From contig BSQZ01000030.1 of the NCBI GenBank assembly GCA_033239005.1, forward strand, positions 1,733,501 to 1,797,500: a stretch of DNA of 64,000 nt. The letters are read 5' to 3'. Positions 48,620 to 61,165 of this stretch are shown here, in pieces. The stretch's first letter is position 1; every line of letters begins with the position of its first letter. The notes beneath the pieces are model-generated. The model did no database searches. It worked only from the letters and a program-made list of their open reading frames with translations, and was not told the origin of the DNA. A program made the position numbers and the translations under genes. Source of the DNA: Lamellibrachia satsuma (Eukaryota > Annelida > Polychaeta > Sabellida > Siboglinidae).

Positions 48620-51600
48620 CACCAGACCACCGTGGGAAATGACCACGTGCTTAAACGTGAAGTTAAAAGACACGGCATTATAAGAGGAAGCAACAAATAA
48701 GCATAAAGACCCAGAAGAGGTTTAGTTTCCCCGTTGTCTGCGTGAACGTCTTGTGTGATTGCATTTCTCTATCGCGACTCTATACGACGAGTCTCTATGC
48801 TTGGGGTTCGGTGTAGGTCACATTTAGCTAACTATACCAGTGTAATGGGTAAAGACAATATCACGCATTGAAAAAAATCTTTTAATAAAGACTGGACAAA
48901 ATCACTACGTCTTGTACATCAATACCGCTTTCTAAGAAAGGCTCGTCTAACGTCTTGGAGATGGTGCCTACCTTCTCAAACGCAATTAGAGATGCTGCCA
49001 TCTAGACATTGCGCTTCCAGCAACTGATACAGGTATTTACCGGTACAGATAATAAAGTATTTCAAACAGATTTGGTTTCAGCAAACTCAGCAAAATGCAG
49101 GCAAGCAAATATAAAACAGACACACATACACACGTTCTGGAACGTACACACGAGCAAACAAACAAACAAACAAACAGACACACGAACAACCACACGAAAG
49201 CGCGCGCCCCACGCACGTATGTACACGCGCACGCACACACACTTTTTCGAAGCATTTGACACACGTAACTTACACTGGTGAAACCGAATACATTTGTATT
49301 TACTTTATGTTGATATGGTACGTAGGGAAAAGTCAATTTCACGTTTGTTAGGGTGGATCTACTACTTCCGTGTCAAACCCACTTCACCTGTCCTACCAGT
49401 CTCTGAAACGTTTGTGTCTAATCGACTTTAAGGCATATGTGAGGCGTATTTAGTAGAAACGCCCACACTGCGGCATGCAGCGCCCACAACGGTTGCCGAG
49501 CGGGAACTATGTTATATAAATTCCGACTCTTGAAGGGTGCGTAATACACATTCCGCGGTCTTTCAGAAGACGTTTCTAAATCGGTGCATTACCATTTGAT
49601 GTCCTGCAAGAAAACTATTTATTAGTTGGAACAATTGAACAAATGCGCCAGAGTTACGATAATTAGATTAGCGATTTGCAATAAACGTACACCGTTGAAG
49701 GTAACTACCCAAAGACAAAGGACAGACAAATGTCTGTAGCCTAATGCCTTGTGTGTCCAACCGGTAATGACTGCAGATACTGACAATTGTTTGCATGTGT
49801 CGATCGAGTGAAGCCAGATCGTTTGATGACATCAACGTTGACGGTTCCGCATGGTGTCCGTCAGATGACGCCCGGTTCCGCATGGTGTCCGTCAGATGAC
49901 GCCCGGTTCCGCAAGGTGTCCGTCAGATGACGCCAATATCAATGGCACAACGACCGATTGTGGAATTTTAATATTCAACTCCTCTAACTTTCTGCTCCCA
50001 ATTACGTTCACATAATATGATTAGCAGCAAAACACATGCACATACAAACGCACGCGTGCATGCATGCACGTAATATGCACACACGCACGCACGCACGCAC
50101 ACACGCACGCACGCACGCACGCACACACACCACACACTTCACGGATACGATATTTGGCATATCTAAAAAGCCGGTAATGTCCTCACCTAATAAAGTAACA
50201 CAGATTGGCCGCATCCTAAGCTAAGTAATATAGCATTTTAATATCTTACACCACCGAATATGGAAGTACATAAACAAAATCAAGAGGAACACCCAGAAAC
50301 CCACAATAATACTAAAACCATGAGAAGTGTCATACAAAGACATTTATTGAACTGCAGTGACACTCGTGTTCTTGTTCAAGCTCGTGAGTCACCTGCGCTG
50401 TGAAAACCATTTACAAGAAGAATGATTGTAATTGAACACTTATGACCCAGAATATTGCTAAAAGAGACAGCTAAATTTGAACTCTTACGAAGGATGGCGA
50501 ACTACGTGATCTACCTGCACACAGACAACCATGTTCTGGCCATGGGTTTGAAGGCTCTGTTGTGACGAAAATGTTATATAGCCAGTTGGGCGTGATTATA
50601 CGGATAGTGAAATATATGACAACTATGACAAGCTAGCATAAAATAATATCATCGCTCATCATAAAACAACTTTCAAATTGAAATGGCCCTCTCAGTGGAA
50701 GTAAAACTATGAAATATAATTCACGCTACTCATACTGATCGCATTCGCCGAAAACGGCGAACAACAAAAGTACTTCTCAGTTTAAAGACTACAATTGATG
50801 TCTTAAATGGCAACCACTCTTCTTTCTTGTCGTATCCTTCACCCGGGGTTTTCTGGCGCATGCCTCTGCCTGGGGCGTGACAGGTGACTAGGTCTTCGTG
50901 TGTGCATGGAGTCACATGCATCGTCCAGGAGTAGGCAGCAGAGGGGACAATGTCTGGTTTTCTACGCAGTCGCGTTTCGTTGAGTGCGTCTCGTCAACGA
51001 AGGGCCATTTCATCTTGGTTGTCTAAGCTCGGCCGACCCCGATGCGCAGACTGTTAAGTGATCGCCAGCATAGTCATGGTTGGTCAAGGCCTGCTGATAG
51101 GGATTCAGCTGCTAGTAATCCCATTTTGAAGACTGCTGATGTATCTTGCAGTCGTAAAAACCACATTTCCAATTGGGAGCTGATCTCGGTGCTGGGCGTT
51201 GAGTTCAGCGGTTTTGTGGTGTTTATGAAACTTTTCCGCGATTTCGTTCAGCTCGCAGCAGGTACATGGTTACGTAGTTGATTTTTGTGTCTGCCACTTG
51301 TCTTGATCCTTCCATGGGACTGGCAACATTCCGCCAGATGTCCGAGGGAGCTATGCCAGTAACCATTACAACGTTTCTTAATCACTACAACACAAAACTG
51401 CGAAAACGTCTCGCCCTGCACCGAACTCTGGAAACGTTTTGCAAACAAATATGTACATGTCGCGAAGTGGCTTACGGGTGGTATTGACATGTAATACATC
51501 AATGCGCCCTGCACGTGTCAAGACAATCACCACCAGAACAATTACGGATTTTGAAATCTGCTTTATACTGCAAACAAGCCCATATATCAATAACGCAAAC

Positions 51601-51670
51601 ATTGCTGCCTCAATCCATTTTCCATTAAATAAACACGTTAGGAATATTGGCGACTTTAACGTTTTAAGCA
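48620..51670. other. No recognised gene; short tandem repeats only
   Basis: Contains a CAAA run at about 49155, a 31-bp repeat of three copies (GGTTCCGCATGGTGTCCGTC..., 49842-49934) and a CACG/GCAC microsatellite (about 50070-50125). No coding similarity seen. Confidence 0.5.
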
Positions 51671-51673
51671 ATA

Positions 51674-53455
51674 CTAATAATAATCTTTATATCTTAGAAT
51701 ACAACATAAGTATTTATTTATCTCATAAATATTAATTATCTGATAAGAGATAAATAAGGGTTGCGTATGATCAGTAAATCCTACGTGACTAATTATACGT
51801 AAAACTATTTTTTGGAGCATATAAATTTTAGATAGGTATATACTCGGGGCTCTTCCCCAAACAACATTACAATGAGTAGTGCATGGGTTGATAAAAATAT
51901 AATATAGATTTAACAATAATGTTTTATCTAATTTGTTGGTCACCTTTTTATAATACCAATATTCTTGGAAGTGTTATTTGATACATATTTAATTCGGTTG
52001 CTCCAGTTCAATTTGTTATTTATAAGTAGACCCAAAAACTTTATCTTGCTTATAATGTCAATTTGTATGCCATCTACGTAAATGTTGTTATTTCTCTCTC
52101 TTATAAATGTCATTGTGTGTATTTTCGGTATATACAAGGAAAGTTTATTCATTTTAAGCCATAGGGATAATTTTTTAATCTCAGAGTTCACTTCATTTTC
52201 CATTTCATGAACATTGTTGCCTTGAATAAAGATGCTTGTGCTATCTGCAAACATGATGGTAAGTGATGTGTCAGATAAAGTAGTTAAGTCATTTACGTAG
52301 ATAAGGAAGACTAAATGTCCCAGAATTGACACCAAATGTTATATTTTAAGGGCAGATTTTGTTCCATTAAATGTTACTAGTTGTTCTCTGCTACTTAAAT
52401 AGTTATTAATCCATTGGAGTACGTTTCCTCTGATTCCACAATGTGATAATTTTCTTAATAAGATAGTATGATTAATGGTGTCAATGGCTTTGGCAAAATC
52501 CAAAAATAGCCCAATTACATGTTCTTTGTTATCAATTGCCCTACTAATTTTATCAATTAGCACTAATATGGCCATATCAGTGGAATATCCTTTCCTAAAT
52601 CCAAAATTCCAAATTGAAAATTAAACAGGATGTTATGTTTCATTGTATAATTTATTAATCTACTGTATATCAGTATTTCAGAAACCTTTGACAATACAGG
52701 CAAGACAGATATAGGTATGTAGTTGTTAATTAATGATGTGTCACCATTTTTTTTAAATGGGAATTATATCAGCTATTTTTGGTTGGTCAGGAACATATCC
52801 TTGATCAAATGATAAATGAACAATGTAGCATAAAGATTCAAGTATATTGGAGAAGGCCTGTTAGATAATAATAGGTTTTATGCCATCATATCTAAGACTA
52901 GAGTTTTTAAAATTCAGAATGATTCTCTTTATCTCATCTGGTGTGGCTGGCGACAGAAATAGTGCATTTCTATAGACTCCTTGAAAGTAATCATCAGGAT
53001 TCCCTCATACAAGTGGTATCTTATCTTGAAGGTAATCATCAGGATTCCCTGATACACGTGGTATCTTATCTTGAAGGTAATCATCAGGATTCCCTCATAC
53101 AAATGGTATCTTATCTTGAAGGTAATCATCAGGATTCCCTCATACAAGTGGTATCTTATCTTGAAGGTAATCATCAGGATTCCCTCATACAAGTGGTATC
53201 TTATCTTGAAGGTAATCATCAGGATTCCCTCATACAAGTGGTATCTTATCTTGAAGGTAATCATCAGGATTCCCTCATACAAGTGGTATCTTATCAGCCA
53301 GCTCTGGACATATACTTGTAAAATATTCGTTGAATTTATCAGCTATGTACTTTTTATTTTTTTATTTACCATCAATTAGTAATTCGTCATTAGATACAAT
53401 TACTTCCTTCCTTCCTATAATACTCTTTAAAATTCTCCAGTTTTTGGCAAATTAC
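51674..53455 (-). pseudogene. Jockey/CR1-group LINE, 5'-truncated ORF2
   Basis: Minus strand, decayed: YIADKFNEYFTSICPELADK near 53330, then LFLSPATPDEIKRIILNFKN and SSLRYDGIKP near 52900, FGFRKGYSTDMAILVLIDKI near 52590, LDFAKAIDTINHTILLRKLS, a damaged VPQG block, VFLIYVNDL, then IMFADSTSIFI where the FADD catalytic box has become FADS, and the thumb region to LLLNLYYIF, then LQKIVLRIISH at about 51700. The endonuclease is missing. Stops, shifts and an internal 45-bp satellite show that it is inactive. Confidence 0.85.
52976..53296. repeat. 45-bp minisatellite inside LINE coding sequence
   Basis: Seven units of CTTGAAGGTAATCATCAGGA plus TTCCCTCATACAAGTGGTAT and CTTAT. One unit corresponds to the LINE codons between PELADK and the FLSP block, so the array arose by amplifying part of the ORF. 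The unit is a multiple of three. Confidence 0.95.
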
Positions 53456-53805
53456 TCTAGTGTTTGTGGAGCTCGTGCTGGTAGTGATCTCCTTCTGCTA
53501 CGGTAATAAGAACATGTTATTTATTTCTATATCTTTTATACTTGATTTAATTGTAAACAGGAAAATACAGGAGTCTCGCTCGCTTTTGGGTAATGCATTC
53601 CACCGTAACGGAAGCATGTTTGTGGAACTGTTATCTCGTTTCTCCAAGCAGCACGTGGTACCAACCAATATGGCGGATCTCCAAGGAAGTCTTCAGACAT
53701 CATACTGCCTACCACAAGTGGATATCGCTCCTTGCTCCTTGCTCTTTGCTCTTTGCTCCTTGCGCTTTCAACCATAACCGATTTCATTTTATTTCCCAGG
53801 GAATG

Positions 53806-53907
53806 CATTTCATCCACACGACGGCACTTCATTTCATCCACACGACGGCACTTCATTTCATCCACACGACGGCACTTCATTTCATCCACACGACGGCACT
53901 TCATTTC
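53806..53907. repeat. 24-bp minisatellite, 4 copies
   Basis: CATTTCATCCACACGACGGC plus ACTT, four nearly perfect units. Preceded by a CTCCTTGCTCTTTG repeat at 53728-53765. Confidence 0.95.
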
Positions 53908-54859
53908 GAAACCATGATAACGAAATTCTGTAAAACTGACCGTCCAATATGTTTTAAATAACGTATTTTGTTTTTCTCGGAATTAAATAAGACAGATAGA
54001 TCGTGTGTTGTATTAAAACAGTATGAATACACGATTGTTAGAGGCAAATCTTGGTATACCGAGCATCGAGTGTACCACGCCTGCAACGGTCAAACAGTCA
54101 TCATGGAAGAAGCGAACAAAGAGCTCGTAATGTACACCCAAAGTAAAAAAGGTCTGCGTGGTAAACCCAAATATCTATGAGCCATAAAATGGATAATTAC
54201 TTGCATTCACTGAAGAAAGCGATCGTTCGCGATCGACAGCACTTTGTATGTTTGTGGTCTTTGTTACGACGAAACAGACATCAGTAATATAATTGCAATA
54301 CCAATCAAACTGTACAAAAACCAGTTGTAGGGTAACATGAATATATCATATCGACACGCATTTGTAACGAATACAGTCTGTCTGATAGTTGACGAGTTAA
54401 CTCGTTTAAAAATACACTCCGCAGACGTATCAAGCCCATACTATTCTTAAAACGTTCTACTACTGATAATTCTAGGCTCACGCTAAGCATGCGCCAATGG
54501 TTAAAAAAACTTTCGCAGATTTTACTGGGTAAAAGTTATGTTGGCTAAGAAAATCTCATTAGCCAAATGGCTAAATGATTAAATATGTTAGAGGAGTCCA
54601 GACTATCCACGACGGAGTGTTCACGGAAGGCGACAAATGATGCAAAGTCTGATGTCTCATCTACAATTATCGTGCATTCGTACGCTTTTTTAACATTGTT
54701 GGCTAATCAATGACATGTAGAAATAAATGTCTTTTTGGTGACAAATTGAATTAATTAAACGTCGTGTGAATTAAATCAATCACACACGAATCCTTCTAGT
54801 TCGCTTGTTAATGTGTCGTTATGACATAATACATGAGAGAATTAACACGACGTAACACT

Positions 54860-55380
54860 TGCCTGGTTTCGTTGTCAGTCGGCACGCTAGTAACGTAAAC
54901 ATAAGTACGAGCGGCATCCACAGGCGTACACGGCTGAAACTGGGCATCCTACGTGACGTTGTAACTCCTTACGTGACTGAACGGTCGAAAAATTCCTCTC
55001 TCGTTCGCTTGATGCCCGAACCCAGTGTTTGTCCCACTTATTCCCACTGCGGCTCCCTCTCAACCGCTCAGCTATTGAGCTTGTTTCGCGTTCGTCCGTC
55101 CCAAGGTAATCGACTCCTGGCAACTGTCCACGGGCAACGGGCAGTACCACTAAAAGAAGTCACCGAACAAGCGTCGGCGGCTGGTAGCTTCCGTGGCGTT
55201 CGGGCGTAGGTGGCATGCTCGCAGATCGCTGCAGTTGTGTCATTAATTAAACGCGGCTCGTCTAATACCGGGCACGGAGTGACGCCCGTCGCTGCGATCG
55301 CGTAGGCCTGCGCGGCGGGCGTGGCTCGGCGAATTGACTGACGCCTATGACAGGCCGATAGGGCCATGAACGCGATAAAC
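54860..55380. other. GC-rich, CpG-rich island, no gene assigned
   Basis: Richer in GC and CpG than its surroundings, with long open frames on both strands (54859-55209 plus, 55068-55367 minus). Neither begins with ATG and neither product is recognised. May be a promoter-type island or the edge of an unknown element. Confidence 0.4.
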
Positions 55381-55384
55381 GTTA

Positions 55385-56130
55385 CGCGTTGAATTAGATC
55401 TTAACGCGTTGAGTTTTCAACCCGTGAGGACTCGGAGAAATTAACGCGTTGATTTACCAACCAATGAGGACTGGAAGAAATTAACGCGTTGAGTTATCAA
55501 CCAATGAGGACTCGAAGAAATTAATGCGTTGAATTATCAACCAATGAGGACTCGAAGAAATTAACGCGTTGAATTATACGTTAACGTGTGAGTTATCAAC
55601 CAATGAGGACTCGAAGAAATTAATGCGTTGAATTATATGTTAACGTGTGAGTTATCAACCAATGAGGACTCGAAGAAATTAATGCGTTGAATTATATGTT
55701 AACGTGTGAGTTATCAACCAATGAGGACTCGAAGAAATTAATGCGTTGAATTATATGCGTTGAGTTATCAACCAATGAGGACTCGAAGAAATTAATGCGT
55801 TGAATTATATGTTAACGTGTTGAGTTATCAACCAATGAGGACTCGGATAAATTAACGCGTTGAGTTATCAACCAATGAGGACTGGAAAAATTAACGCGTT
55901 GAGTTATCAACCAATGAGGACTCGAAGAAATTAACGCGTTGAATTATATGTTAACGTGTCGAGTTATCAACCAACGAGGACTCGAAGAAATTAACGCGTT
56001 GAATTATATGTTAACGTGTTGAGTTGTCAACCAATGAGGATTCGGAGAAATTAACGCGTTGAGTTGTCAACCAATGTGGACTCGGAAACAATTAACGCGT
56101 TGAGTTATCAAACAATGAGGACTCGTTTAG
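55385..56130. repeat. ~40-bp minisatellite with optional 20-bp insert
   Basis: About 17 units of AACGCGTTGAGTTATCAACC plus AATGAGGACTCGAAGAAATT. Some carry an extra GAATTATATGTTAACGTGT. Each unit includes an imperfect palindrome AACGCGTT and a CCAAT. Confidence 0.95.
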
Positions 56131-56565
56131 CCATTCATCAGATGGTGAACCAATGAATGTTAACCTAAGTTACACATTATGAATAAAAAGGCAGTAATTT
56201 ACAGTAGCTATACGCTGGCAACATCCTGTTCAACGTACATTACGAAATGCCTCCTCGACGCATCCAACGAACACAACAGAGACTACAGACTAATTCTAAT
56301 TCTGAGTTGTTTTTGACATGATTTAAACGTGCAGTCGATGACTGCCTACGACTTGTTACAACAGACCACCTACCGGCTTCAACTCGAGCAGCATGCAGAA
56401 CTCAGTAAGCTTCATTAATAATTTTCATGTTTCCGTTTCAGCATACTGTTTCGCTTTGGGGAACCAACTGACCGCATAACACTGTAATGTGATTCACTTA
56501 AAAGGTTTGTTTTAGATGCAATTTCTAAAAAATTTCTAGTCAGACGCGCGGAATCAGACAATTAA

Positions 56566-57008
<443 letters not shown>

Positions 57009-57274
57009 TAACCGTTTCTGTGATTGCTTTTACGCCGCAGCTATATACGTTGAATGTTCTTTGGTCGACGTTGGGAGGGGGGGGTAAGCTTAGTCACCCG
57101 TTAGTTGATCCTGCTATCATTTAGTGGTGCTACAGCTACAATTAAGACAAAGTGGCATGGCCCAACACCCCACCCCTAAATATGCCAATATTATAATTAA
57201 TGTAATCATAAATACATTTAAAAAAAATATAGAACCTCTTCGTGTATAGTCCTAACGTAAACGCTTCTCTTATA

Positions 57275-58016
57275 GATTGGAAGCAGTAGAGGTATACAAG
57301 GAGGACAAATGTAACACTGCTGTAAGAGATTGGAAGCAGTAGAGGTATACAAGGAGGACAAATGTAACACTGCTGTAAGAGATTGGAAGCAGTAGAGGTA
57401 TACAAGGAGGACAAATGGAACACTGCTGTAAGAGATTGGAAGCAGTAGAGGTATACAAGGAGGACAAATGTAACACTGCTGTAAGAGATTGGAAGCAGTA
57501 GAGGTATACAAGGAGGACAAATGGAACACTGCTGTAAGAGATTGGAAGCAGTAGAGGTATACAAGGAGGACAAATGTAACACTGCTGTAAGAGATTGGAA
57601 GCAGTAGAGGTATACAAGGAGGACAAATGTAACACTGCTGTAAGAGATTGGAAGCAGTAGAGGTATACAAGGAGGACAAATGGAACACTGCTGTAAGATA
57701 TTGGAAGCAGTAGAGGTATACAAGGAGGACAAATGTAACACTGCTGTAAGAGATTGGAAGCAGTAGAGGTATACAAGGAGGACAAATGGAACACTGCTGT
57801 AAGAGATTGGAAGCAGTAGAGGTATACAAGGAGGACAAATGGAACACTGCTGTAAGAGATTGGAAGCAGTAGAGGTATACAAGGAGGACAAATGTAACAC
57901 TGCTGTAAGATATTGGAAGCAGTAGAGGTATACAAGGAGGACAAATGGAACACTGCTGTAAAATATTGGAAGCAGTAGAGGTATACAAGGAGGACAAATG
58001 GAACACTGCTGTAAGC
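57275..58016. repeat. 53-bp minisatellite, 14 copies
   Basis: Highly uniform units AGAGATTGGAAGCAGTAGAG plus GTATACAAGGAGGACAAATG plus T/GAACACTGCTGTA. Two main variants (ATGTAAC and ATGGAAC) alternate irregularly. Because 53 is not a multiple of three, all three minus frames are open for about 290-320 codons through it. These are satellite translations and not proteins. Confidence 0.97.
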
Positions 58017-58259
58017 GAGTGCTGCTGAACAATTACTGGAGTGGCTGGGCCAATTATAGAAGAGTTTACGAAAGGCAATGGTGAAGGTCAATGTAAGATG
58101 ACAATTTAAGTTAACTTTAAATAGTACACAAACTATTAAATGACGATGTGTATTGACCTCATATACTGAGTGTGACATGAATTGATACGACACAAAACTA
58201 AGCCATCTTACAAAGAAGTCATAGTGTAAATTAGCTTTCACTTGTCAAGGGCCATTCTC

Positions 58260-58975
58260 TAAAAGTAATGTTATACATGTGTACCCTGGTGCTACTGTGT
58301 GTTGAAGTTGTAAAGTAATGTTATACATGTGTACCCTAGTGATACTTCGTGTTGAAGCTGTAAGTAACGTTATACATGTGTACCCTGGTGCTACTGCGTG
58401 TTGAAGCTGTAAAGTAATGTTAGACGTGTGTACCCTGGTGCTACTGCGTGTTGAAGCTGTAAAGTAATGTTATACGTGTGTACCCTGATGTTACTGGGTG
58501 TTGAAGCAGTAAGCAATGTTATACATGTGTACCCTGGTGCTACTGCGTGTTGAAGCTGTAAATTAATGTTATACATGTGCACCCTAGTGCTACTGTGTGT
58601 TGAAGCTGTACAGTAATGTTATACGTGTGTAACCTGGTGCTATTGAGTGTTAAAGCTGTACAGTAATGTTATACGTGTGTACCCTGGTGCTACTGTGTGT
58701 TGAAGCTGTAAATTAATGTTATACGTGTATATCATAGTGCTACTGTGTGTTGAAGATGTACAGTAATGTTATACGTGTGTACCCTGGTGCTACTGAGTGT
58801 TAAAGCTGTACAGTAATGTTATACGTGTGTACCCTGATGCTACTGAGTGATAAAGCTATACAGTAATGTTATACGTGTGTACCCTGGTGCTACTGAGTGT
58901 TAAAGCTATACAGTAATGTTATATGTGTGTACCCTGGTACTACTGAGTGTTGAAGCTGTAAGGTAATGTTTACTT
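58260..58975. repeat. ~51-bp minisatellite, 14 diverged copies
   Basis: Units GTAATGTTATACGTGTGTAC plus CCTGGTGCTACTGAGTGTTG plus AAGCTGTA. More diverged than the neighbouring 53-bp array. Confidence 0.95.
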
Positions 58976-60779
58976 CTTTAATTAAGAACATGCATCATAA
59001 ATATGTGAGGTTATTAAGTCACTTACACATAATGATAATACAAATATAATAATAAGGTTTACTCAGTTATAACGATACAAGTAATTTCACATTTCATTCA
59101 TTATTTTATTAAATTACAACTCATCCACATCTACGTACATGCAATACATAACAAATTATTATGGTACAGAAAGAATATTAACAATGTATTGTATATTATA
59201 TACATAATATCCTATATCCTATGCATTTAACGTGATGACACATCAACCATATCATCGCATGGATTAGTTAGTGCCGTTGGTAATCCTAGTGCGGAGCGGT
59301 TACCATACTCGAAGGACGGTGACACCAAGATTAACGCGTGGTGCCCCAAGATTTGCCATTAGTAATCAACAACTTAGTTTCTTGGTCCAATGTGGGTTTA
59401 CTGCTCCACGCATGAGTCAGCTGCTTGGTGTCTCCGTAAGGACTGTTAAATGGAAGGTAATCAATATTATTTTGACTATAACCTTAATCTGTTTCCAATA
59501 TGTATTTCCAAGAATCTTCTATATTTTAAATAGTTATTTGTGTCTCTATCAAATTAACTTAATGTTATATTTAGATTAAGATTTGTTTTGTATTTTACAT
59601 TTAATTCAATCTAGCAGTGAACCTGTTTAAAAATAACTATTAAAAAATGCAAATAAATGTATGGTTTCTGTATAGAATATTATGTTTTGTTATGGCTTTG
59701 GGACAAAAATATATATATTTAATGTTCCTGCCATTCGGATAGTGACATAAAGTAGATATCTGAATTCATGTCACATTTATGAATATACAAATTTGAAAAC
59801 GATTTCATTACAAATAAATAGTACGTTATACCAAAGTTACATGTTATACACCATCCGATGTATAAAGTTATAGGTGGCATTTGATAAACGTGTCATGCTT
59901 CTTACAGGTCATTCAGTGAACTTCTAATTATATAGTTATGTGCCATGTGTACTACATATTATATCGCCTAAAACCATTCAACACATTTCAGGACGTATTG
60001 TTTGAACCTGAGGGGAGGATTTATTCGCATGTCTGATTACGAGCTAGACAGAATTATGAAGAACTGCACTGGTGAGAATCAACGAACTGGTCCAAATGCA
60101 GTAAAAGCAAGACTATTCTCGCAGGACATCAATGTGCAGAGGTGGCGGGTGCGAGATAGCATGATGCGTGTAGATCAAGGAGGTTTTGCTCTCAGAGCTG
60201 CAATGACCATTCAGCGTCGCACATATGTTGCTGCTGGCCCTAACTCTGTCTGGCACATAGACGGCAACCATAGGCTAATCAGCTGAGAGTAGAAGCTACA
60301 AACTTTAAAAAACAAACCTTTCATTACATTCAAATAACAGAAATGTAGATAACATAAAAGAATCCAATGGCTATTTAAGGTTATGAAATTCGCAAGAAAA
60401 TAGTACAATGGTGTAATGATTATAGTGTTGTATTAGTCAAGACCTTGTCTGATTAATTTGGCATTGTATATTATTATCATTGTTGTAAATAATAATAATT
60501 AACGTCTATGGCGCCTATATCCTCAGGAGCTCAGAGGCGCAACAAAACAAAATCATTAAGCATAATCGTGAACAGGGACGCACAAAAGTCATTCTTAGAA
60601 CGAGGGACAACCGAAGATTTATGGTGCAAATGCAATTTGGAATAAATATGTCTTGAGTTTTTTTTTTTCGGAAAATAGCTATAGTGCAGCGACAGAGAAA
60701 GCACGTTTACCCAAGGTAAGTTTTGTTTTGTTGTCAAATTGATGATCTGAGCTGCCTAGGGATAGTTGAAAGATTTAAC

Positions 60780-61165
60780 AAGATTTAACAAGATTGCCAT
60801 CTCGAACAACAAGTTCCAGATGGCAAGTGGACAAGGAAGCCATTGGCTTATCGAGAGTCCAACAATTTTCTCATCTGTGTGTAGCCCGCCCTTATCAGAT
60901 ATCTGTCAATTCTATTTTTAAATATATTCACACTACTAGCATTAACACAATCATTTGGCAGTTTGTTCCATTCATTTATAACCCTCTGTGAGAAAGAGTA
61001 CTTTCTCATGTCCAACCTAGACTGCTCCTTAACTAATGCTGCTTTGTTTCCTCTGGTTCTACTGCCTTCTTTAAGTTTGAAGAAGATATTCCTATCAACA
61101 TCCTCATAACCGTTCACTATTTTAAACACTTCTATTTTGTCTCCTCTTAGTCTCCTGGTCTCTAG
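60780..61165 (-). pseudogene. CR1-like LINE 3' end
   Basis: Reads LETRRLRGDKIEVFKIVNGY through NIFFKLKEGSRTRGNKAALV, LDMRKYSFSQRVINEWNKLP and FKNRIDRYL to a stop, followed by a 3'UTR ending AATCTTGTTAAATC in direct repeats. Uninterrupted from 61165 to the stop, hence a young insertion. Abuts the L2 element at about 61162 in the same orientation. Confidence 0.8.

Noticed and set aside
53968..54180. Possible FLYWCH-like zinc-finger exon
   Set aside because: The spacing of aromatic residues is only loosely similar, the second Cys and the His pattern are missing, and the frame starts at TTG.
54859..55367. Opposing 99-116 codon frames
   Set aside because: They result from high GC content lowering stop frequency. 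There is no ATG start and no recognised domain.
57275..58016. Possible CRISPR-like direct repeat array
   Set aside because: Units are contiguous without unique spacers, and the DNA is eukaryotic.
57142..58241. Three overlapping minus-strand frames of 286-323 codons
   Set aside because: They are translations of a 53-bp tandem repeat with no stop in any minus frame, giving the same peptide motif in rotation.
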